From KBS50 sp042666615 (GTDB taxonomy: Bacteria; Actinomycetota; Actinomycetes; Mycobacteriales; Micromonosporaceae), in assembly GCF_042666615.1 (NCBI RefSeq), contig NZ_JBHTDD010000005.1, positions 124,001 through 188,000 on the forward strand: 64,000 bases of DNA, read 5' to 3'. This document shows, one piece after another, positions 28,364-36,186 of the stretch (the stretch's first letter is position 1; each line of letters starts with the position of its first letter). The position numbers and the translations under genes were made by a program. Under the pieces are notes generated by a model that had not been told where the DNA came from, ran no database searches, and saw only the letters and a list, made by a program, of their open reading frames with translations.

Positions 28364-30346
28364 CTAGTTGTCGAGCCAGTCCACGGACCGCCGGCCGCCC
28401 CGGTTCGGGTCCTGCCGTTCGTCGGGCTGGTCGTAGTAGCCGCGCTGGTCCTGGCCGTAGCCGCCGCCGTGCTGGTCCTGGCCGTAGCCGCCGCCGCGCT
28501 GGTCCTGGCCGTAGCCGCCGCCGTGCTGGTCCTGGCCGTAGCCACCACCGTGCTGGTCCTGGCCGTAGCCACCACCGTGTTGGCCCTGACCGTAGCCACC
28601 ACCGTGCTGGTCCTGACCGTAGCCGCCGCCGCCGTAGCCGCCGTGGTCGTCGTACCCGCCCGGCCCGGACTGCTGCTGGCCATACCCGTAGCCGCCCTCG
28701 GCGCCGTACCCACCGCCCTGGCCACCCTGGTCGTAGCCGGCGCCGTCGTACCCGGCGTTCCGCTGGTCGTACCCCGCCTGGCCGGATCCGTAGCCCGAGT
28801 CGCCCTGCTGGTAACCACCGGTCGCGTACGGGTCAGCGGGGGCGCCGTAGCCGCCGCCACCGTCATACCGTCCGGTCTGCCCGCCGTACTGCTCGTTGCC
28901 GTACCCGGCGCCGGATCCCGGGGCGTTGCTGTAACCCGCGCCGGATCCGGGGGCGTTGCCGTAGCCGGCGCCGGATCCGGGGGCGTTGCCGTAGCCGGCG
29001 CCGGATCCGGGGGCGTTGCCGTAACCGGCGCCGGATCCGGGGGCGTTGCCGTAACCGGCGCCGGATCCGGGGGCGTTGCCGTAACCGGCGTTGTAGCCGC
29101 CCACCTGGGTGGCATCGGGGTAGCCGCCGCCCGCCCAGTCGTTCTGCTGGCCGTATCCCGGCTGCTGGCTCGGCAATGGCGCGCCGTACGGGTCAGGGAA
29201 CTCGTCGTCCACCAGCGGTCGATTGTGCATCATGGTCGGTGCGTCAGCGAGCGCGCCGCCACCGGCGACCATCGTCGCGTCGGTGCCGGGCTGGTGTAGC
29301 TGGGTGCGGTCGTCGGCGCCGTGGTACGCGCCTCGGCTGGGCGGTACGGCTCCCATCGGTCCGGTGGTCACCGGACCTTGGCCGTCCGGTTCGTCGCCGT
29401 CGTTCTCCTTACGGCGCATCCAGAGCAACACGATCGCACCGACGCCGAGGGCGACGAGCAGACCACCGACGATGATCAGCAGCCATTGGCCGAGACCGGC
29501 GCCTTCGTCGGATGCCGGCTGGGCACCGGCCTGGGTCGGTGGTGCGGTCTCCTCGGGGTCGCCCGTCGGGAGCGCGTCCAGACTGGACGTCGGCTCGGCG
29601 GAGGCCGAGGCGGAGGGCGAGGCTTCCGCCAGGGCCAGCGCCAGGCGCTGACCGTTCACCGACTGGCCGGCGTTGGCAGACAGCGACTTGGTGGTGGTGA
29701 TGTCGTCCTTCGAGGCGGCGAGTTGCAGCGAGCCGGGGGCGATGGGGTTGTCCGAGCTGCCGTTGAAGCAGAAGTTGCCGCTGCCGTTGGAGGTGGTGTC
29801 GCGCTGGTTGTTCTTGCTGTCGACCAGTCTCACGTTGGCGTTCGGGACGGCGTCGCCCGACGCGGTGTTGGTGACCTTGCCACACACCTGCTTCACCGTC
29901 TGCGTCTGCTGAGGCGGCGGTGCGGCGGGCTTACCCACCAACGTGACCTGGGTGGACTCTGTTTTCTCGTCGTTGTCGGCCCTGGAGACGGCCTTGACGG
30001 TGATCGTTGCCCGCTCGTCCGAGTTGCCGGCGTTGCCGTAGCGGAAGGTCGCGGTGCGTTGGCCACCCGAGGCGACCGCCCCGGCGTTGCAGCCGTCGAC
30101 GCAGTTGAGCCTGCCGTTGCTCGAGGCGACGGAGACGTCCGCGGGCCCGTCGCCCGGGTCGAACTCGAGCGTGTAGGTCACCCGCACCGTTCCGCCGGAC
30201 TCGACGGAGTTGGGCGAGGCCGATACGTTGTTGATGTCCGGCGCGGCGGCCAGGGCGGGTGTGGCGGGGAGGGTGAACATCGCGCCGGTGACCAGCGCCA
30301 GAACCACACCGGCCCGTAGGCGCCAGGCTCGTCGGTGTGTTGTCAC
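28364..30346 (-). CDS. membrane-anchored protein with prion-like Gly/Tyr/Gln repeat tail
   Basis: About 660 residues. A signal peptide (1-34, ending ALAAAP) leads to an Ig-like extracytoplasmic domain (about 35-138), a CarboxypepD/Cna-B-like domain (VCGKVTNTASGDAVPNANVR, about 153-235), a Ser/Pro/Thr linker and one membrane helix (about 286-310, then RRK). The remaining 350 residues would be cytoplasmic: low complexity with seven AGYGNAPGSG-type decapeptides and seven YGQDQHGGG-type nonapeptides, rich in [G/S]-Y-G. The start is GTG 30346 (VTTHRRAWRLRAG) with AAGGCGG upstream. Function is unknown. The tail resembles aggregation- or phase-separation-prone domains. Confidence 0.85.
   Translation of the reverse strand: MTTHRRAWRLRAGVVLALVTGAMFTLPATPALAAAPDINNVSASPNSVESGGTVRVTYTLEFDPGDGPADVSVASSNGRLNCVDGCNAGAVASGGQRTATFRYGNAGNSDERATITVKAVSRADNDEKTESTQVTLVGKPAAPPPQQTQTVKQVCGKVTNTASGDAVPNANVRLVDSKNNQRDTTSNGSGNFCFNGSSDNPIAPGSLQLAASKDDITTTKSLSANAGQSVNGQRLALALAEASPSASASAEPTSSLDALPTGDPEETAPPTQAGAQPASDEGAGLGQWLLIIVGGLLVALGVGAIVLLWMRRKENDGDEPDGQGPVTTGPMGAVPPSRGAYHGADDRTQLHQPGTDATMVAGGGALADAPTMMHNRPLVDDEFPDPYGAPLPSQQPGYGQQNDWAGGGYPDATQVGGYNAGYGNAPGSGAGYGNAPGSGAGYGNAPGSGAGYGNAPGSGAGYGNAPGSGAGYSNAPGSGAGYGNEQYGGQTGRYDGGGGYGAPADPYATGGYQQGDSGYGSGQAGYDQRNAGYDGAGYDQGGQGGGYGAEGGYGYGQQQSGPGGYDDHGGYGGGGYGQDQHGGGYGQGQHGGGYGQDQHGGGYGQDQHGGGYGQDQRGGGYGQDQHGGGYGQDQRGYYDQPDERQDPNRGGRRSVDWLDN
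28441..28625 (-). repeat. 27-bp tandem coding repeats
   Basis: About seven 27-bp units encode YGQDQHGGG-type nonapeptides (variants GQGQ, DQRGGG) near the C-terminus of the membrane protein. Copies differ mainly at third positions, so the array is somewhat diverged. Confidence 0.85.
28905..29090 (-). repeat. 30-bp tandem coding repeats
   Basis: Six to seven nearly identical 30-bp units encode AGYGNAPGSG decapeptides. The central copies differ by only one or two bases, which indicates recent expansion and probable copy-number variation among strains. Confidence 0.88.
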
Positions 30347-30504
30347 GTCCACCGCCTTCCCGCTCAACCTGCCGATCGTGTCGAATGACCGGAGGAGTTA
30401 CCGCAAGTTCGAGTACACCGTCGGCCACTATGCCCTGTCGAGCCGGATCGGCGCGACCCAGGGGCGGTCGCGAATCTCGCCGCGGCAGGTCGTATCGTCC
30501 CGTC

Positions 30505-30858
30505 GTGTCCTCTCCGCACAATAAGTCCTCACCGGTGTCTGCCGTGTTGGCGGCGCTCGATGCCGGTCGATCGCCGGAGCGGGCGGCCCTGCGGGACGCG
30601 GTGCGGGTGCTGCTGGCGGAGCTGTCCGGTCGGTCTCCTGGCCGATCGGTCGAGGTGCGCGTTCCACCCTATGGTGCGGTGCAGGTGGTCGCGGGTCCAC
30701 GACACACCCGTGGGACGCCGCCGAACGTCGTCGAGATGGATCCGGTGACATGGGTTCTGGTTGCCACCGGCCGGCTCGAATGGGCGACGGCGGTGGCGGA
30801 CGGCCGGATCCGCGCCAGCGGCATACGCGCTGATTTGTCGGTATTCCTCCCTTTATGA
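30505..30858 (+). CDS. SCP2-like sterol carrier family protein beside purF
   Basis: A 117-residue protein of a small actinobacterial family annotated as sterol carrier-like: RSVEVRVPPYGAVQVVAGPR and PPNVVEMDPVTWVLVATGRLEW, with GRIRASGIRADLS near the C-terminus. It probably adopts an SCP2-like fold, with ligand and function unknown. GTG 30505 is the most likely start; GTG 30535 is an alternative. As I recall, its position just upstream of purF is conserved in actinomycetes. It is divergent from the prion-like-tail gene. Confidence 0.75.
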   Translation: MSSPHNKSSPVSAVLAALDAGRSPERAALRDAVRVLLAELSGRSPGRSVEVRVPPYGAVQVVAGPRHTRGTPPNVVEMDPVTWVLVATGRLEWATAVADGRIRASGIRADLSVFLPL

Positions 30859-31038
30859 GCAGCCCAACCACTCCTGGTGGGTATGCCCCTGCTCACCGCA
30901 CCGTTGTACGGCGATGACCAGCGGCCCGGCCCTTGCCTCGGCGCCGGCTGGGCCGGCGCCGAGGCGCGCCTGCTCGCGTACACTGTGTGGGCGGTAGTTC
31001 CCGGACCGGATCCCAACAGACCACAGAGGGAGCGTCAG

Positions 31039-32610
31039 GTGCCCCGAGGCGACGGCCGGCTGACCCACGACCTCGATCCCCAACGGCCCGGCCCGCAGGA
31101 CGCGTGTGGCGTCTTCGGAGTGTGGGCTCCGGGCGAGGATGTGGCGAAGCTCACCTATTTCGGTCTCTACGCCCTGCAGCACCGCGGTCAGGAGGCCGCC
31201 GGGATCGCAGTAAGCGACGGATCCAGCGTCGTGGTCTACAAGGACATCGGCCTGGTGGCCCAGGTCTTCGATGAGCCGACCCTCGCGAGCCTGCGCGGAC
31301 ATGTCGCCATCGGGCATGCGCGGTACTCCACCACCGGCGGCTCCACCTGGGAGAACGCTCAGCCCACCATCCGGGCCACCGACGCGGGGACCACAATCGC
31401 GCTCGCCCACAACGGCAACCTGGTCAACACCGCGGAGCTGACTGATCAGGTGACCGACGCCGGCCCGGATCCGATCACCTCCACCTCCGACACCGCCCTC
31501 GTCACCGCGATGCTGGCGGACCGGCCGGACCTGTCCGTCGAGGCCGCCGCCCTGGAGGTGCTCCCCCGGCTGCGTGGGGCGTTCAGCTTCGTCTTCATGG
31601 ACGAGTCGACCCTGTACGCGGCTCGCGATCCACACGGCGTCCGGCCGCTGGTCCTGGGCCGGTTGGAGCGGGGCTGGGTGGTGGCCAGCGAGACCGCCGC
31701 GCTGGACATCGTGGGTGCCAGCGTGGTGCGCGAGGTGGAGCCGGGCGAGCTGCTCGCGATCGACGAGGACGGTCTCCGCTCCGCCCGGTTCGCCGCTCCC
31801 GAGCCCAAGGGCTGCGTCTTCGAGTACGTCTACATCGCCCGGCCGGACGCCACCATCGCCGGCCGGAACGTGCACGCGGCACGGGTGCAGATCGGTCGGC
31901 AGCTCGCCAAGGAGCACCCGGTCGAGGCGGACCTCGTCATTCCGGTGCCCGAATCCGGCATCCCCGGCGCTATTGGCTACGCGGAGGCGTCCGGAATCAC
32001 CTATGGCGCCGGATTGATCAAGAACTCGTACGTGGGCCGGACCTTCATCCAACCGTCCCAGACGCTGCGGCAACTCGGCATCCGGCTCAAGCTCAACCCG
32101 CTGCGCGACAACGTGCGGGGCAAGCGGCTGGTCGTCGTCGACGACTCGATCGTCCGGGGCAACACCCAGCGCGCCATCGTGCGGATGCTGCGCGAGGCGG
32201 GCGCGCTGGAGGTGCATATCCGGATCTCCTCGCCGCCGGTGAGCTGGCCATGCTTCTACGGCATCGACTTCCCCACCCGCGCGGAGCTGCTGGCCACCGG
32301 GTTGGACACGGATGGCATCCGGCGGTCCATAGGCGCCGACACCCTGGGGTACGTCTCGCTTGACGGCCTGATCGCGGCGACCGAGCAGCCGAAGACCCGA
32401 TTGTGCCGGGCGTGCTTCGATGGCGAGTATCCGATCGACCTCCCGGCCGGCAACCTGATCGGCAAACACCTCCTGGAGGGCGTGGGACGGCGGGTCACCG
32501 ACCGTCCGTCCGACGCCGCGACACCGGGCGAGGCGACCGACCGTCGCACCGCCGGCGTCGCATCACTCGTCGCCAGCCCCGGCGGCGCCGACGCACTGCA
32601 TCGCCCATAG
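31039..32610 (+). CDS. purF: amidophosphoribosyltransferase
   Basis: A 523-residue PurF that makes 5-phosphoribosylamine from PRPP and glutamine, the first committed step of purine synthesis. A short propeptide precedes the nucleophilic cysteine in DACGVFGVWAP. The glutaminase half has IGHARYSTTGGS; the phosphoribosyltransferase half has the PRPP loop VVVDDSIVRGNT. Cysteines in PCFYGIDFP and LCRACFDGEYP fit the Fe-S form of the enzyme. Start is GTG 31039 with GGGAG upstream. A Ser/Thr/Ala-rich tail of about 40 residues follows the domain. purM is 90 bases downstream. Confidence 0.95.
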   Translation: MPRGDGRLTHDLDPQRPGPQDACGVFGVWAPGEDVAKLTYFGLYALQHRGQEAAGIAVSDGSSVVVYKDIGLVAQVFDEPTLASLRGHVAIGHARYSTTGGSTWENAQPTIRATDAGTTIALAHNGNLVNTAELTDQVTDAGPDPITSTSDTALVTAMLADRPDLSVEAAALEVLPRLRGAFSFVFMDESTLYAARDPHGVRPLVLGRLERGWVVASETAALDIVGASVVREVEPGELLAIDEDGLRSARFAAPEPKGCVFEYVYIARPDATIAGRNVHAARVQIGRQLAKEHPVEADLVIPVPESGIPGAIGYAEASGITYGAGLIKNSYVGRTFIQPSQTLRQLGIRLKLNPLRDNVRGKRLVVVDDSIVRGNTQRAIVRMLREAGALEVHIRISSPPVSWPCFYGIDFPTRAELLATGLDTDGIRRSIGADTLGYVSLDGLIAATEQPKTRLCRACFDGEYPIDLPAGNLIGKHLLEGVGRRVTDRPSDAATPGEATDRRTAGVASLVASPGGADALHRP

Positions 32611-32700
32611 CACCGACCGGTACGGCCGCCGGCCGCCACCCTGCCGAGTAATCCTCGGCGATCGCGCTTCCGGCCGGCCGCGACAACAAAGGGGAAAATC

Positions 32701-33855
32701 GTGACGCACGTGTCCGAGCGCGGCGGCGCACCTGGCGAATCCACCGGAGGGTCGGGTGAGGAGCGGCGGGTCTGGAAGGGCAGTGGCGGTCGGTCGGTCC
32801 GCAAGCGCACGTCGTACGCGGACGCGGGGGTGTCGATCGACGCGGGCGAGCGGGCGGTGGAGCTGTTGAAGTCGAAGGTGAAGGACACCCGTCGGCCCGA
32901 GGTGATGGGTGACCTGGGTGGCTTCGCGGGACTCTTCCGGCTGGACACCGGCCGGTATCGGCATCCGATCCTGGCCTCGTCCACGGACGGGGTGGGCACC
33001 AAGCTCGTCATAGCCCAGCAGCTCGACATCCACGACACGGTGGGGATCGACCTGGTCGCGATGGTCGTGGACGACCTCGTCGCCTGCGGGGCCGAGCCGC
33101 TGTTCCTGCTGGACTACATCGCCTGTGGCGAGGTGCTGCCGGACAAGGTCGCCGAGATCGGCGCGGGGATCGCCGACGGCTGCCGGTACGCCGGCTGCGC
33201 CCTGCTCGGGGGCGAGACCGCGGAGCATCCCGGGGTGCTGCGGCCGGATGAGTACGACATCTCGGCCACCGGGGTCGGTGTGGTGGAGGAGAGCGAGATC
33301 CTCGGACCGGATCGGGTCGAGGTGGGTGACGTCGTCATCGCCATGAAGTCGTCCGGCCTGCACTCCAACGGATACTCGCTGGTGCGGCACGTGCTGCTGG
33401 GCGCCGGGCGGATGCGGCTGGACACGGTAATCGAGGAGTTCGGCCGGCAGCGGACGTTGGGGGAGGAACTGCTGACCCCAACCAAGATCTACGCGAAGGA
33501 CTGCCTGAAGCTGATCGCCGAGGCCGAGGTCCGAGCCTTGGCGCATGTCACCGGCGGCGGCATTCCCGGCAATCTGGTGCGGATCCTGCCCGAGACCGTT
33601 GACGCCGTGGTCAACCGGTCGACCTGGCGGCCACAGCCGATCTTCGATCTGGTGCAGGCGAAGGGTCGGATCGAGGACTCGGAGATGGAGGCGACCTTCA
33701 ACATGGGCGTCGGCATGTTCGCGATCGTGTCGGCCGAGGACGCGGACCGGGCACTTGCCACCCTGGCCGGGCGGGGCGTGGATGCGTGGCAGGTCGGCGA
33801 GGTCATCGAGGGCACCGGCCAGGTGCAGATGATCGGCCAGCACACCCGCGGTTGA
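32701..33855 (+). CDS. purM: phosphoribosylformylglycinamidine cyclo-ligase
   Basis: A 384-residue AIR synthetase. After a 35-residue hydrophilic extension the family core begins at TSYADAGVSIDAGERAVE and continues with SSTDGVGTKLVIA, GIDLVAMVVDDLVACGAEPL, GGETAEHPGV and HVTGGGIPGNL. It converts FGAM to AIR using ATP. GTG start at 32701. purF and purM form a pair; the radical SAM gene that follows has its own promoter. Confidence 0.95.
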   Translation: MTHVSERGGAPGESTGGSGEERRVWKGSGGRSVRKRTSYADAGVSIDAGERAVELLKSKVKDTRRPEVMGDLGGFAGLFRLDTGRYRHPILASSTDGVGTKLVIAQQLDIHDTVGIDLVAMVVDDLVACGAEPLFLLDYIACGEVLPDKVAEIGAGIADGCRYAGCALLGGETAEHPGVLRPDEYDISATGVGVVEESEILGPDRVEVGDVVIAMKSSGLHSNGYSLVRHVLLGAGRMRLDTVIEEFGRQRTLGEELLTPTKIYAKDCLKLIAEAEVRALAHVTGGGIPGNLVRILPETVDAVVNRSTWRPQPIFDLVQAKGRIEDSEMEATFNMGVGMFAIVSAEDADRALATLAGRGVDAWQVGEVIEGTGQVQMIGQHTRG

Positions 33856-33892
33856 TCACGCTCCGCGCATCATACTTCTACCTGATCAGGGG

Positions 33893-33922
33893 TTCACCCG
33901 ACTGGCCATCGGCACCTAGCCT
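33893..33922 (+). promoter_or_regulatory. predicted promoter of the radical SAM/RiPP unit
   Basis: TTCACC (33893-33898) and TAGCCT (33917-33922) with an 18-base spacer lie 30 bases upstream of the radical SAM start, followed by GGGGGAGG as the ribosome binding site. This suggests the unit is transcribed independently of purFM. Confidence 0.5.
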
Positions 33923-33951
33923 GGAGGCACTTCAGGCACGGGGGAGGTCCG

Positions 33952-35085
33952 ATGGAGGTGGCGCGACGTGCGCCCTCCGGCATGCGAGGCATCGCCGGGA
34001 CGCCGGCGTATGTCGTCATGCAGCCAACCACCCTCTGTAATCTCGACTGTTCCTACTGCTATCTACCGTTGCGTCAGGTGGATCGGCGCATGCCTGTGGA
34101 GGTGGCCGAGGCGGTCGCCGGCCCCGCCAACCGGTGGGCGTCCGCCGGCCGGTTCTCCGTGGTGTGGCACGGCGGCGAGCCGTTGACGGCCGGCCGTGAT
34201 CATCTCGGCTCGCTCTTCGCGCCCTTCGATGCTCAGGTCGAGCAGCACGTGCAGACGAATGCCACGTTGATCGATGATCGGTGGTGCGACTTCTTCGTGG
34301 CGCACCAGGTCCGGGTGAGCGTGAGCGTCGACGGTCCGGCCTGGCGTAACGGTGACCGGGTCAGCCGTGGCGGTCGACCGGCGTACCAGCAGATCCGGCG
34401 GGGGATCGAGACGCTGCGTCGGCATGGCATCCCGTTCTCGGCGCTGTGCGTGGTGTCCGATCCGGCGCCGGGGCTGGCCGCCGAACTGTACGACTACTTC
34501 CTGGATCTCGGCTGCGAGGTGCTGGGGATCAATATCGAGGAGATGGAGGGGGTCAACACCAGGAGCAATGCTCGTTCCGCCGAGCGGGTGCGGCAGTTCT
34601 GGGCGGAGCTTGTCGCGGCCTGGCGCCGGGATCCGCGGATCCACCTGCGCGAGGTGGAATGGTCGCTGCGGTACGCCGCCGCGGTCCTCGACGGCACGGA
34701 CGGGGACCTGTTGCCCCGCAGCCTGGACCCGATCCCGACAATCGGCCACGACGGTGCTGTGGTGCTCCTCTCGCCGGAGTTGGCTGGCTTCTCCGACCCC
34801 CGGTACGGCGACTTCACCAGTGGCAATGTGCTGACGCGGGCACTACCGGAGATCCTTGCCGGGGCCACCGGGATGCCCTGGGTGGCCGAGTTTCTGCGTG
34901 GTGTCGAGTCCTGCCGGTCGAGTTGCCCCTACTTCGGTTTCTGCGGTGGGGGCCATGCCGCGAACAGGTACTTCGAGCACGGTCGGTTCGATGGCACGGA
35001 GACCGAGCACTGCCGCAACAGCAAGATCCGCCTACTGGAGGGAGTGTTGGACCATGCCCGAGAAATCGAACCGACGGCGGCATGA
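33952..35085 (+). CDS. radical SAM/SPASM peptide maturase (cyclophane-forming type)
   Basis: A 377-residue radical SAM enzyme. The SAM-cluster motif CX3CX2C is CNLDCSYC (Cys29, Cys33, Cys36), with GGEPL further on. The C-terminal SPASM-like region contains CRSSCPYFGFCGGGHAANRY and a later EHC for auxiliary clusters. It resembles FxsB/GrrM-type maturases that join an aromatic ring to the beta-carbon of a residue two positions away. A 75-codon precursor-like gene starts inside its 3' end (32-base overlap). It may correspond to the family NCBI calls AmcB, which I recall but cannot check. No transporter or protease gene accompanies it. Confidence 0.88.
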   Translation: MEVARRAPSGMRGIAGTPAYVVMQPTTLCNLDCSYCYLPLRQVDRRMPVEVAEAVAGPANRWASAGRFSVVWHGGEPLTAGRDHLGSLFAPFDAQVEQHVQTNATLIDDRWCDFFVAHQVRVSVSVDGPAWRNGDRVSRGGRPAYQQIRRGIETLRRHGIPFSALCVVSDPAPGLAAELYDYFLDLGCEVLGINIEEMEGVNTRSNARSAERVRQFWAELVAAWRRDPRIHLREVEWSLRYAAAVLDGTDGDLLPRSLDPIPTIGHDGAVVLLSPELAGFSDPRYGDFTSGNVLTRALPEILAGATGMPWVAEFLRGVESCRSSCPYFGFCGGGHAANRYFEHGRFDGTETEHCRNSKIRLLEGVLDHAREIEPTAA

Positions 35086-35281
35086 TGACACCGCTGGTGG
35101 TGTCACCGACCGGGTCCGCGGGGCGCGGGCGGGGCTGAACGCACTCCTGCGGGAGGCCGAGGCCGCGCGTCGACGGCGCGCCGAGGTCGTTGATGCCGTC
35201 GAAGGGGCTGGCGCGGTGTGCGCCTGGAACCACTTCGAGAACATCCCCACGTTCTACAACTGGAACAACAGGCCACGGTAG
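35054..35281 (+). CDS. candidate RiPP precursor peptide (aromatic-x-Asn core)
   Basis: A 75-residue peptide. Start ATG 35054 has GGAGG ten bases upstream and overlaps the radical SAM gene by 32 bases. Residues 1-55 are a charged, helix-prone leader (VRGARAGLNALLREAEAARR). The core-like C-terminus, residues 56-75, holds Trp58-Asn-His60, Phe61-Glu-Asn63, Phe67-Tyr-Asn69 and Trp70-Asn-Asn72, each an aromatic-x-x triplet suited to three-residue cyclophane formation. Three of the four end in Asn. It may correspond to AmcA-type precursors (from memory). Secretion, cleavage and activity are unknown. Confidence 0.82.
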   Translation: MPEKSNRRRHDDTAGGVTDRVRGARAGLNALLREAEAARRRRAEVVDAVEGAGAVCAWNHFENIPTFYNWNNRPR

Positions 35282-35657
35282 GAGCGAGGGGTGGTGGGTC
35301 GGATCGAGGACCCCCGGGGAACCGGACTGCCGCGCCGCAGCGGGGGCGTTCGGGCGGGCACAGCGGTCCTCGACGCATAGCGCCACCCGATGGCTGGCCA
35401 GAGTCGCGACGTAGCCCAGCGCCCGACCTCTGGGCCGCGTTTCACAAGTGCTGGCCGGCACGGGCGACGACCGGCTGCGTCGGCACGTCCGGATACGGCC
35501 GGTATCCGGACGCACCTCCGCCTTGCCGGGCGTCGCTGGACTGGCTCGGATCGGCCGGCACTTGTGAAACGTGACCTGCTGGTTGGCGATGCGTACGAAC
35601 CCTGTACCGACATACGTGAGCACGCGGGCCTTACCGCGTGCTCATGATTTCGGAGGG
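35282..35657. other. intergenic region with nested inverted repeats
   Basis: 376 bases between the precursor peptide gene and the converging DUF3073 gene. There is no credible coding. It contains the inverted-repeat element at 35438-35571. Confidence 0.6.
35438..35571. repeat. inverted repeat with perfect inner hairpin
   Basis: Outer arms CGTTTCACAAGTGC (35438-35451) and GCACTTGTGAAACG (35558-35571) are exact inverses and extend inward by GGCCG after one mismatch. Inside is a perfect 11-bp hairpin (35486-35496 with 35502-35512). The plan matches the element at 1003-1128, also between converging genes. It could be a terminator, structured RNA or miniature element. Confidence 0.65.
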
Positions 35658-35873
35658 TCAGCGGGTGCGAGGCGGCCAGGAGTCCTGGTCGTCCGCGTCG
35701 TGATCCTCGTCCTCGTCGTCGACGTACTGCTTGTAGTCGTCGTCGAAGTCGTGGTCCGACTTGCCGCCGCCGCCGAGTTCCCGCTGCAAGGCGGCGAGAT
35801 CGGTGTTCGGGGAGTGGTACTTCAACTCCCGGGCCACCTTCGTCTGCTTGGCCTTAGCACGGCCGCGCCCCAT
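35658..35873 (-). CDS. DUF3073 family protein
   Basis: A 71-residue protein. The conserved N-terminus is MGRGRAKAKQTKVARELKYH then SPNTDLAALQREL, followed by a Gly- and Asp/Glu-rich tail. This small basic-then-acidic family is confined to actinobacteria and has no known function. I use the ATG at 35873, the conserved start, not the longer frame. In Streptomyces the equivalent gene lies between purM and vdh (from memory), as here apart from the inserted radical SAM unit. Confidence 0.9.
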   Translation of the reverse strand: MGRGRAKAKQTKVARELKYHSPNTDLAALQRELGGGGKSDHDFDDDYKQYVDDEDEDHDADDQDSWPPRTR

Positions 35874-36186
35874 GGCTCGACCCCCTCGCACAGAATTCGG
35901 GGCAGCCCGAAGGCGGGCCCCGATGACGTTAGGCATCTCTCGTGGCTCTTACGGTACATGGGTGGGCCCCGGTTCGGCACCTCGGGTTCCCTGCGTCACG
36001 CCCGCGCGTCGCACCTTCCGTGGCCGGGTCGCCGATTCTGGGCGGTAAGGAGCGCAATGAGGGCTGGCCATTAGGCGAGCAAAACACCTCAGCCGGGGCA
36101 AATCACCTTTTCCGGGCGACAGCTCGCGCCCCCGCCAACCGGCGGGGGACGCGACAGCAGCACCGAAATGGCCGAACGACCTGCTC
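35874..36186. other. intergenic region between vdh and the DUF3073 gene
   Basis: 313 bases, non-coding by codon bias. It holds the vdh terminator hairpin (36125-36153) at one end and presumably the DUF3073 promoter at the other. Confidence 0.6.
36125..36153 (-). terminator. terminator hairpin downstream of vdh
   Basis: CCCCCGCC (36129-36136) pairs with GGCGGGGG (36141-36148) around AACC. The stem extends to CGCG on both sides with one bulged A. It lies about 35 bases beyond the vdh stop on the minus strand. Confidence 0.7.

Noticed and set aside
28441..29090. CRISPR-like array
   Set aside because: The 27- and 30-base units are contiguous and in frame with the coding sequence, with no unique spacers and no cas genes.
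27641..29299. Hydrophobic Val/Ala/Leu repeat protein on the plus strand
   Set aside because: It is the antisense reading of the Gly/Tyr/Gln tail repeats; it has no start context and the other strand has signal peptide, domains and membrane helix.
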